From Nitrospirota bacterium (lineage in GTDB: Bacteria; Nitrospirota; Nitrospiria; Nitrospirales; Nitrospiraceae): DNA of 64,000 bases. The position numbers and the translations under genes are program-made. The notes under the pieces were generated by a model, which had not been told where the DNA came from, ran no database searches, and worked only from the letters and a program-made list of their open reading frames with translations. The stretch lies in the NCBI GenBank assembly GCA_026387665.1, contig JAPLLG010000007.1, forward strand, positions 1 to 64,000. Reading direction: 5' to 3'. This document shows, in pieces, positions 45,836 to 52,539 of the stretch (the stretch's first letter is position 1; each line of letters begins with the position of its first letter).

Positions 45836-46651
45836 TACCCTGCCCCTCCTCGCGTAAAGTCCGCAGTGACACGTGTCACGACTGCGGCATCGACCTGGGC
45901 TTTTCTTTCCAGAAAGCCGCTCAGAAGGGACAAGTCAGCCAGCGTATTAATTACCCGTGGGACTCCCTTGGAGCTCTGGAACAGCAACTCGACCGCCTCG
46001 CTTGAAAAAATCGGACGCTGCTCCCCCCCCGGCCAGCTTAAGACGATACTCGACATAGCGGATGGTTTCCTCTAAATCGAAGGCCGTCAAATGGAATCGG
46101 ATCGCCACTCTCTGGGCAAACGGCTCAATCGCGTTGATTCTGCCATTCAGCTCCGGTTGTCCGATCAGAATCAAGGTCAGAAGAAACCGGTCGTTCATCT
46201 GAAAGTTCAACAACAGGCGCAATTCTTCAAAGACTACGTCGTCCTTGACCGTTTGGGCCTCGTCAATAATCAGAACCGTTTCTTTTTCACGCCGCAGGTT
46301 GTCCAGTAGATGCTCGTTGAGTTGGTGGAGCCGGTCTAATTTATTGTCAGTCGCCGTGACACCCAATTGATAGAGGACCTCTCCCAGGAAATCCTGAGAA
46401 TCCATGGAGGGATTGGCAATGAGGGCGACATCGTACCGATCATGTGCAAGACGCTGGACAAACAAACGGCTTAATGTGGTCTTTCCACATCCAACTTCCC
46501 CGGTCAGCAACACCGCACCTTTCCGTGCCTCCACACCATAAAGCAGTCGCTGCAACCCCTCCTCATGTTTCCGTGAGGGGAAATAAAATGTCGAGTCCGG
46601 CACATTTTCAAAAGGGGCGGTTTTCAACCCCCAATACGCTTCATAATGCAC
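45835..46651 (-). pseudogene. ExeA-type AAA ATPase gene with its frame broken at a G8 run
   Basis: The N-terminal 205 or so residues read as an ExeA/GspA-like or polysaccharide-locus ATPase: MHYEAYWGLKTAPFENVPDS, Walker A LLTGEVGCGKTTLSRLF near 48-64, Walker B VLIIDEAQ near 130 and a sensor-like LILIGQPELNGR. After YVEYRLKLAGG the frame meets a run of eight G (46023-46030 as C on the plus strand) and continues in the wrong frame to a stop at 45947. Removing one G gives LAGGEQRPIFSSEAVELLF and runs to 45835, restoring the normal C-terminus. It may be a real mutation, a slippage site or a sequencing error. Confidence 0.85.
45861..45887. repeat. Palindrome just upstream of the HD-GYP ribosome site
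   Basis: A perfect 14-base palindrome GTGACACGTGTCAC (45866-45879) within longer arms CCGCAG/CTGCGG with a two-base bulge. It lies in the last codons of the ExeA-like frame, immediately before the GGAGGGG site of the HD-GYP gene. It could form a hairpin in the mRNA. Confidence 0.5.
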
Positions 46652-46692
46652 AGATTGCCCCAGCGTAAAACGGTCACTACTTTATTTTTCAG

Positions 46693-46721
46693 ACTATGCT
46701 TGCAACGTTTTGATTTGTCAA
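46693..46721 (-). promoter_or_regulatory. Candidate promoter of the polysaccharide operon
   Basis: On the minus strand: a perfect TTGACA (46716-46721), a 17-nt spacer and CATAGT (46693-46698), 41 nt before the ATG at 46651. Confidence 0.55.
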
Positions 46722-46760
46722 ACAATTCTGTCGAAATATTTCCATTGTGCAGATGGGTTT

Positions 46761-46787
46761 ACCCACCCACCCACCCACCCACGCCCC
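46761..46787 (-). repeat. (GGGT)5 tract able to form a G-quadruplex
   Basis: On the plus strand five ACCC units run from 46761 to 46780 and a CCCC follows at 46784. The minus strand therefore has five GGG runs with one-base T loops plus a GGGG, the strongest class of G-quadruplex motif. It is on the coding strand of the polysaccharide operon, 40 bases upstream of the -35 box. Confidence 0.7.
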
Positions 46788-46974
46788 TCGATCCAGGACT
46801 GACAACCTGCAGCAAGCACGGAACCGACTTCACCAACGTTCACGCTCCACCCAGAACGGAAACCCCTATCAGCGACCGTTGTTGAAGGCACCGAACGAGC
46901 CACTCGGCAGGAACACACAAGCATGATGAGGGAGCAAGGACGCGAAAGGCCTTCATTGGCCCTTGAAGGGAATC

Positions 46975-47313
46975 TTACTTGCCAAGCATTTCTCGATACT
47001 TCTTCTTTTCGGCTTCACTCAAACTATTGAACTGCTGTTTGGCCTGTTCTTTCTGGTCCGGCGCCAGGCTTTCATATTGCTTCATGGCGGAAGCCTTATC
47101 CTTGACCAACTTCCTCACTTCCGCTTTTTCATCGGCCGACAATTGCGTGGGGTTATCCATGGCCTTAAACCCCAAGGATACGCGGTGCATCATGGTCTCA
47201 AGCCCCTGAGTTGAAACCGCAATGCCCATCCCCACGGCTGCGGACACCACGACAATGCCGCTCAAAAATTTCACATTCCGTTTGAGTTCACTTGTGCGCC
47301 GTCGAGATCGCAT
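46975..47313 (-). CDS. Small exported or membrane-anchored helical protein
   Basis: 112 residues from the ATG at 47311-47313, with AGGAGGGG upstream. An Arg-rich start (MRSRRRTSELKRN) and a hydrophobic helix (residues 19-35) anchor it; the outside part is charged and helical, with LSADEKAEVRKLVKDKASAM and LAPDQKEQAKQQFNSL repeats similar to DUF3106-type periplasmic proteins. The function is unknown. It is divergent from the RiPP cluster. Confidence 0.65.
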   Translation of the reverse strand: MRSRRRTSELKRNVKFLSGIVVVSAAVGMGIAVSTQGLETMMHRVSLGFKAMDNPTQLSADEKAEVRKLVKDKASAMKQYESLAPDQKEQAKQQFNSLSEAEKKKYREMLGK

Positions 47314-47328
47314 CACACCCCTCCTGAC

Positions 47329-47365
47329 TGTATAGCATTTAGAAATGAAGCCCAGGGGAAGTCAA
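47329..47365 (-). promoter_or_regulatory. Candidate promoter(s) of the small exported protein
   Basis: On the minus strand: TTGACT (47360-47365), 17 nt, CTAAAT (47337-47342). Just downstream an extended -10, TGC followed by TATACA (47329-47337), is an alternative. The -35 boxes of this unit and of the RiPP cluster are only 28 bases apart. Confidence 0.4.
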
Positions 47366-47393
47366 GAATTTTCCGAGCCGAGCCCCCTCCTTC

Positions 47394-47422
47394 TTGACAA
47401 CTATTCGACCAATCGATACCTT
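47394..47422 (+). promoter_or_regulatory. Candidate promoter of the RiPP cluster
   Basis: A perfect TTGACA (47394-47399), a 17-nt spacer and a weaker TACCTT (47417-47422), 82 nt before the ATG at 47505. It faces away from the promoter of the small exported protein. Confidence 0.45.
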
Positions 47423-47504
47423 GACCACAGCGACGTGTCACGACTCTTCTGTCCTTAGAGACAGATATCCAGCCCCCTCGGCAGTCAGACAAAGGCACCG
47501 GCCC

Positions 47505-47789
47505 ATGAATATCCGCATCCCTAGCGATGTCGTCTTTCGAGATCTGTCAGGCGAGGGAGTCTTATTGAACCTGGCCACCGGCACCTACTTCGGGCTCGAT
47601 GAGGTCGGCACGAAATGCTGGCACCTGATCGGCTCACAGGGAACGTTGGAGAACATCGTCACGGCCCTGTTGCCCGAGTATGAGGTTGACGAACCGCGAC
47701 TCCGAAGCGATCTCACACGGCTCCTCCAGCAACTGACCGACAAAGGACTCGTCGTAATTGATCAGACAGAAACTCCAGCGGCTCACTGA
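47505..47789 (+). CDS. PqqD-like RiPP recognition protein (lasso B1/RRE)
   Basis: 94 residues. VVFRDLSGEGVLLNLATGTY and CWHLIGSQGTLENIVTALLP follow the PqqD pattern, a winged-helix fold that binds the leader of a ribosomal peptide precursor. As the first gene of a cluster with a B2 protease, a cyclase and a precursor it should act as the stand-alone recognition element (B1 or E). The ATG at 47505 has AAAGG upstream. The downstream B2 gene starts inside its last codons. Confidence 0.9.
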   Translation: MNIRIPSDVVFRDLSGEGVLLNLATGTYFGLDEVGTKCWHLIGSQGTLENIVTALLPEYEVDEPRLRSDLTRLLQQLTDKGLVVIDQTETPAAH

Positions 47790-48201
47790 CCTTTCGCTCA
47801 GAGACTGGCTCTGGCTTCCACCGCTCGTCTTGTCGGCCCTCGCGATCGCCATGGCAGTCAAGCTCGCCCCGCTCCCTGACATTATCCGATTCCTCGACCG
47901 ATCAGCCCGCCACCCTTGGATCGCCTTCCTGCAAATTGGCAATCGACTGCACGATCTGGACGAACTCGTCCGCCTGACCGGATTAGCTGCCAGGGTCGTC
48001 CAGGGGCCCGGTTGCTGCCTCAGCCGATCGCTGCTGCGTTTCTGGTTGCTCCGCGCCAGGCAAGAACCGGCCGAGTTGCTGATCGGCGTCGCAAAGAATG
48101 GAGACTTGCTTCAGAGTCATGCCTGGATCGAACAGCAAGGACTCGCCATCGATGCAGGTCACGAGCTGAACCGAACCTTCGTGCCTGTACTCCGGTTCTG
48201 A
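47758..48201 (+). CDS. Lasso peptide biosynthesis B2 protease (transglutaminase-like)
   Basis: 147 residues. GPGCCLSRSLLRFWLLRARQ (Cys87 the probable nucleophile), LQSHAWIEQQG (His121) and IDAGH (Asp132) give the Cys-His-Asp triad of the B2 family, which cuts the leader from the precursor. A hydrophobic N-terminus (16-36) suits membrane contact. The start is a TTG at 47758 with AAAGGA upstream; it overlaps the PqqD-like gene by 32 nt, an unusually large overlap. Confidence 0.92.
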   Translation: MIRQKLQRLTDLSLRDWLWLPPLVLSALAIAMAVKLAPLPDIIRFLDRSARHPWIAFLQIGNRLHDLDELVRLTGLAARVVQGPGCCLSRSLLRFWLLRARQEPAELLIGVAKNGDLLQSHAWIEQQGLAIDAGHELNRTFVPVLRF

Positions 48202-48208
48202 GGACTCT

Positions 48209-50143
48209 ATGAGCGGCATCGTCGGCAGCTACAATCTGAATGGCAAACCGGCAGAGCCTCTCGTGATCAGACGCATGACGAACCGCCTCGCGCACCGTGG
48301 ACCGGACGGGCTGACCTGTTGGCTTGACGGGCCGGTCAGCTTGGGCCATGCCATGCTTCAGACCACCCCTGAATCGCTCTTCGAACGGCAGCCTCTCTGT
48401 GAGGGCGCCCTCTGCCTCACGCTGGATGGCCGGATCGACAACCGGGACGAACTACGAACAGCTCTTGAGTCTCATGGCGCAACCATGCGTAGCGACACCG
48501 ATGCCGAACTGGTGCTGCGTGCCTACCAATGTTGGGGAAACGATTGCCCGATCCATCTCCTGGGCGACTTTGCCTTCGCCATCTGGGACGCCACCAAACA
48601 CGAACTCTTCTGTGCTAGAGATCAGATGGGAATCAGACCCTTCTATTATTTCGCCAATGACCGGACCTTCCTCTTCGCCTCTGAGCTCCGCCCCCTGCTC
48701 GACCATGCCGAGGTCCAACCTGAGCTGAACGAAGGCATGATCGGAGAATACCTGGCCTGCCAGATCACCAGCCAGGAAGAAACCCTCTACCGCCATCTCT
48801 TGCGCCTTCCGCCCGGTCATTGCCTCACCGTGAGTCCTGGCCGGTTCCGGGTGACCAGATACTGGGACTTCGATTCCTCCAAAGAGCTCCATTATGGAAA
48901 CGACGAAGCCTATCGCGATCATTTTCTGGCCCTCTTAACGGAATCGGTCCGCTGCCGTCTGCGGAGCCACAAGTCTGTCGGCTGTTACCTGAGCGGAGGG
49001 CTCGACTCCTCCTCGGTCGTCTGCCTCGCAGCCTCTCTCAAGAAAAACGGACTGGCCACTCAGGGCCTGGAAACATTCTCTCTGCTCTTTCCAGGACTGG
49101 CCTGCGATGAAAGCCCCTATATCCAGGACATAGTCCAACAGTGGGATATCCCCTCGAACACGATCTGCCTGGAAGCAGAACCGGAGGCATCATTTGTTGA
49201 ATGCGCCAAGCGAGACCGCGACTTTCCCGGTTATCCGAATGGAACTATGGGGAACCCCTTGAGAGCCCTCGCCAGGGATCGCGGGGTTCGGGTGCTCCTG
49301 ACCGGAACAGGCGGAGACGAATGGCTGACCGGCAGCTATCTCGGAGCAGGAGACCTCCTTCGCCAAGGAAAGCTTCAAACTTTACATCGCCGGCTCCGGA
49401 ATGACTTTGGCGCAACAGGCTTTCTCGACACCTTCGACATGGCCCTGCGCTATGGCCTCTGGCCACTGTTTCCTCAAGCCATGCGCCAAATCATCAGGCA
49501 GGGACTGGGACGTCATGGACTTCTCTCCTGGCTCAACCCAGATTTTGCCAGAAGGATTCATTTGCGCGACCGGATCCAACTGGAGCCGGACCGGAGTTCC
49601 TGCGCGAGCCTGGCGCAAGCAGACATTGCCCTGACCCTCAAGAGCGGCTGGTGGCCCCATATGTTCGAAATCGAAGACCGTGCGGCCTCCTGGTTCGCAC
49701 TGGAAGAACGGCATCCCTTTGCGGACCGTCGGCTCGCCGAATTTGCCGTATCGTTGCCGGAAGACCAACGTTGGCGAGGCCAGCAAACCAAATATCTCCT
49801 CCGCCAGGCGATGCGAGGCATCCTCCCAGAAACCGTGCGACAACGAACGACTAAGGCGGAATTCTCCACCGTCTTCCTCCAGGCTTTGCGCACCCTTGGA
49901 GGCAGCCATTTCTTCGACTCGTTACAGATCACGGCCATGGGCTGGGTCGATGCAGACAAGATTCGGCAGGCCTATTCCAACATAGAAGCCGGGGCAACCA
50001 ATAATCCTGACTCAGCCCCATCCGGCCTCTGGTCTCTCTGGATGGTCATCGGAATCGAACTGTGGCTTAGACATATGGCAGACCGCGACCGTTCATCGGA
50101 AGAGACAGCTCTTCACTGGAAGCCTGCAGCCCAATTGGCGTAA
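48209..50143 (+). CDS. Asparagine-synthase-like lasso cyclase (C protein)
   Basis: 644 residues. The glutaminase-like N-domain starts MSGIVGSYNL: Cys2 is replaced by Ser, so it cannot hydrolyse glutamine, as in many lasso cyclases. RLAHRGPDGLTCW follows. The synthetase domain has GCYLSGGLDSSSVVCLA (near 257-273), the ATP site that adenylates a side-chain carboxylate of the core, and LLTGTGGDEWLTGSY. It would form the isopeptide ring. The gene follows the B2 gene by 7 nt with GAGGA upstream, and the precursor gene comes 36 nt later. Confidence 0.93.
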   Translation: MSGIVGSYNLNGKPAEPLVIRRMTNRLAHRGPDGLTCWLDGPVSLGHAMLQTTPESLFERQPLCEGALCLTLDGRIDNRDELRTALESHGATMRSDTDAELVLRAYQCWGNDCPIHLLGDFAFAIWDATKHELFCARDQMGIRPFYYFANDRTFLFASELRPLLDHAEVQPELNEGMIGEYLACQITSQEETLYRHLLRLPPGHCLTVSPGRFRVTRYWDFDSSKELHYGNDEAYRDHFLALLTESVRCRLRSHKSVGCYLSGGLDSSSVVCLAASLKKNGLATQGLETFSLLFPGLACDESPYIQDIVQQWDIPSNTICLEAEPEASFVECAKRDRDFPGYPNGTMGNPLRALARDRGVRVLLTGTGGDEWLTGSYLGAGDLLRQGKLQTLHRRLRNDFGATGFLDTFDMALRYGLWPLFPQAMRQIIRQGLGRHGLLSWLNPDFARRIHLRDRIQLEPDRSSCASLAQADIALTLKSGWWPHMFEIEDRAASWFALEERHPFADRRLAEFAVSLPEDQRWRGQQTKYLLRQAMRGILPETVRQRTTKAEFSTVFLQALRTLGGSHFFDSLQITAMGWVDADKIRQAYSNIEAGATNNPDSAPSGLWSLWMVIGIELWLRHMADRDRSSEETALHWKPAAQLA

Positions 50144-50179
50144 TCTCTTATCGTAAAATACACAAAGGAGGAACGTGCC

Positions 50180-50338
50180 ATGGCTCAAGAACCAGTCCCG
50201 ACCGACAAGAAAAAACCCTATCGCTCCCCCACCCTGACAGAATACGGAAACGTGGCCAAGCTCACGGAAGAGAAGGAGGGATCAAAAGCGGACGGAAGGT
50301 CTGGCATGCTCATGTTCACACAGAAGCAGGATAAATGA
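50180..50338 (+). CDS. Lasso-type RiPP precursor peptide
   Basis: A 52-residue ORF with a strong AAAGGAGG site. The leader fits the lasso consensus YxxPxLxxxGxxxxxT exactly: Tyr14, Pro17, Leu19, Gly23, Thr29, as in KPYRSPTLTEYGNVAKLT. If Thr29 is at -2, as usual, the core begins at Glu31 and runs EKEGSKADGRSGMLMF onward to Lys52. Asp38 would be core residue 8, the normal isopeptide acceptor position. Glu at position 1 is atypical (Gly is usual). Core Arg40, Ser35, Ser41 and Thr47 could be targets of the methyltransferase and kinase encoded next. The product is a RiPP, but a true lasso fold is not proven. Confidence 0.88.
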   Translation: MAQEPVPTDKKKPYRSPTLTEYGNVAKLTEEKEGSKADGRSGMLMFTQKQDK

Positions 50339-50371
50339 TCCAATTCACCAGTCACCCTATGAGGCCGCTTC

Positions 50372-51514
50372 TTGTCGCTCATCCTGGATGAACACCGCCA
50401 GTACCTCTCCGATCTGGCTCGCCTAGCCGCCTTTCGTGCTGCCATTCAGGAAGTCATCAAGCCTGGCGACGTCGTCGTGGACCTTGGTGCAGGAACCGGC
50501 ATTCTAGGCCTGCTCGCCTGCCGAGCCGGCGCTGCACGCGTCTACTCGATCGAGAGCACCGGCCTGATCCAGCTCACCAGAGACATCTGCGCAGCCAATG
50601 GATGCAGCGATCGAACCCAGTTCATCAACGAGCTGTCCGCCCAAGCCTCGCCCCCGGAACTGGCGGATGTCGTCGTCGCCGACCAGATCGGCTGTTTCGG
50701 TTTCGAAGCAGGTCTCTTTGAATATTTCCGTGATGCGCGAACTCGATTTCTCAAGCCAGGCGGAATCACGATTCCTTCGCGAATCGACCTAGTCGTCGCA
50801 CCGATCGACGCGCAACAGCTGCGAGACCAGGTCGAGTTCTGGAATACGGCCCCAGCAGAATTCGACTTTCGTCCGGTCAGAGCCCTCGCGGTCAATAGCA
50901 GCTACCCGGCCACCTTCACCCCTGACCAACTCCTAGGTGACCCGGCGATCCTGGCTTCCCTCGCCGCCTCCAATGCGCCCCCGTCCTTCCTGGGTCTGAC
51001 GGCGACTGCGACGGTCTCCCGACCTGGGACTCTTCATGGAATTGGTGGATGGTTTTCAGCAACTTTGTCTCCATCGATCACGCTGACCAACTCGCCCCTG
51101 AGCGAAAACAGGATCGATCGCCAGAACATGTTTTTCCCCATCGACCAGCCGGTCCCTGTCGTCCTCGGTGACCGCATCCTCATCACCATGAACATCCTGC
51201 CGACTGACATGGTGATCACCTGGAACGTGGCTGTACTGGGAGCCACCGGAGACGTCATCAAGGCCAGCTTCTCCCATTCGACCTTCCACGGCATGCTCCT
51301 ATCGAAGGAATCGTTACAGAAAGCCAAGCCTGATTTCGTCCCGATCCTCACCCCCAGGGGCGACGCCAGACGAACAGTCCTGGAACTCTGTAATGGCAAG
51401 AGCACTCTCGCGGAAATCGAGCGCGAAACCTACCGGCGCCATTCAACACTGTTCCGCAGCCTCGATGAAGCAGCGAAATTCGTTACCGAAGTCACGACCC
51501 GCAATACCCTATGA
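50372..51514 (+). CDS. PRMT-like methyltransferase fused to a PqqD-like domain
   Basis: 380 residues. The N-terminus (DEHRQYLSDLARLAAFRAAI) and motif I VVDLGAGTGILGLLA (residues 35-49), Glu61, and ADQIGCFGFEAG (Asp104, Glu112, in the place of the double-E loop) resemble protein arginine methyltransferases; the first catalytic Glu appears as Asp. A beta-barrel region follows. Residues about 322-376 (RRTVLELCNGKSTLAEIERE) look like a PqqD/RRE leader-binding domain. So the enzyme could bind the precursor leader and methylate the core, with Arg40 the simplest target. The start is a TTG at 50372 with GAGG 7 nt upstream. Confidence 0.82.
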   Translation: MSLILDEHRQYLSDLARLAAFRAAIQEVIKPGDVVVDLGAGTGILGLLACRAGAARVYSIESTGLIQLTRDICAANGCSDRTQFINELSAQASPPELADVVVADQIGCFGFEAGLFEYFRDARTRFLKPGGITIPSRIDLVVAPIDAQQLRDQVEFWNTAPAEFDFRPVRALAVNSSYPATFTPDQLLGDPAILASLAASNAPPSFLGLTATATVSRPGTLHGIGGWFSATLSPSITLTNSPLSENRIDRQNMFFPIDQPVPVVLGDRILITMNILPTDMVITWNVAVLGATGDVIKASFSHSTFHGMLLSKESLQKAKPDFVPILTPRGDARRTVLELCNGKSTLAEIERETYRRHSTLFRSLDEAAKFVTEVTTRNTL

Positions 51515-52539
51515 CCCTCTCGCTGGATCGGCCATCCCAACTCCTCTGCTACCAAGTCAGCGGCATCACCCTGGGCAGCGACGTACCGCTCTTGGAGCTG
51601 GCTCCCACTGAAGGTCTAAACCCTGCCGATGGCTGGGACATCCGCGTCCGTTTTCTTCCTGAGTCGACTCAGTCCCTCTGCCCCTCCTCCTGGTTCCTCA
51701 CCATGGCATTGCCGGGCGAGGAGCCTTGGTTATCTTGCGCAGACATCGAAGAGCAGGCCCTGCTCGGAGGCAAGCCAGGCTATCTTCTCCGCTTGCATGA
51801 CCTAGCAGATTTCCTGGTGGACCGGCAGGGAACGGATGTCGTCGCGCTGGCCAGCCACGAGACGCCGCCGGAGACGCTGCATCACATCCTCTTAAACCAA
51901 GTGCTCCCATTGGTGCTCAATCTACGAGGACAGGATGCACTCCATGCCACAGCCGTGCTGACGCCTCAAGGCATCTGCGCCTTCGCCGGACCGGCCGGCG
52001 TCGGCAAGTCCACGCTGGCCGCCAGCTTCCTGCTCGCTGGCTATCCGGTGATCAGCGACGATTGTCTCGTGCTCAAGGAACAGGAGGGCAGGATCGTCGC
52101 AGTGCCAGGCTATCCAGGGCTCCGGCTCTGGGACGATGTCGCCCAAAGTCTCTCTCTCGATCCAGGCCACCTCAGCTCAGTGGCCCATTACACAGCAAAG
52201 CATCGTTTGCTTCTCCCAAACCAAAGCCAGGCCTTTCCAACTGAGCCACTCCCACTCACTCGGCTCTACATCCTCTCGCCACCCGAAGCCCCTGAAGCTC
52301 GCAACAAGGCAGCAGCGATCAGTCTCCGGCCATTCCAGCCGCGCCACGCCTTCATGGAACTCCTCTCCTGCCTCTTCCGACTGGACATCAGAGACAAAAC
52401 GATGCTGGCCAGGCAGTTCTGCTTTATCGAACGGCTCGTGGACCAAGTTCCCGTCAAACAATTATCGATCCCTCAGACCGTCTCGGCCCTGCCAGCGGTC
52501 CGTGATGCAATCCTGGCCGATCTGCTCCATGAAATCTGA
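51511..52539 (+). CDS. HPr-kinase-like lasso peptide kinase
   Basis: 342 residues. GPAGVGKSTLA (160-170) is the P-loop, HATAV lies just before it, and VISDDCLVL with Asp183/Asp184 matches the HPr kinase catalytic region. Homologues in lasso clusters phosphorylate a C-terminal Ser of the precursor; here the precursor ends in Lys, so another Ser/Thr or a different substrate is implied. It overlaps the methyltransferase by 4 nt and the next gene by 11 nt. Confidence 0.88.
   Translation: MTLSLDRPSQLLCYQVSGITLGSDVPLLELAPTEGLNPADGWDIRVRFLPESTQSLCPSSWFLTMALPGEEPWLSCADIEEQALLGGKPGYLLRLHDLADFLVDRQGTDVVALASHETPPETLHHILLNQVLPLVLNLRGQDALHATAVLTPQGICAFAGPAGVGKSTLAASFLLAGYPVISDDCLVLKEQEGRIVAVPGYPGLRLWDDVAQSLSLDPGHLSSVAHYTAKHRLLLPNQSQAFPTEPLPLTRLYILSPPEAPEARNKAAAISLRPFQPRHAFMELLSCLFRLDIRDKTMLARQFCFIERLVDQVPVKQLSIPQTVSALPAVRDAILADLLHEI

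Larger units (their letters stand above)
46652..46974. other. Intergenic region upstream of the polysaccharide operon
   Basis: These 323 bases contain no supported gene. They hold a promoter reading towards the ExeA-like gene (46693-46721) and a tetranucleotide tract (46761-46782). The rest shows no clear structure. Confidence 0.6.

Noticed and set aside
46761-46782. ACCC repeats as a possible CRISPR remnant
   Set aside because: A 4-base unit without spacers is a microsatellite, not a CRISPR; no cas genes are present.
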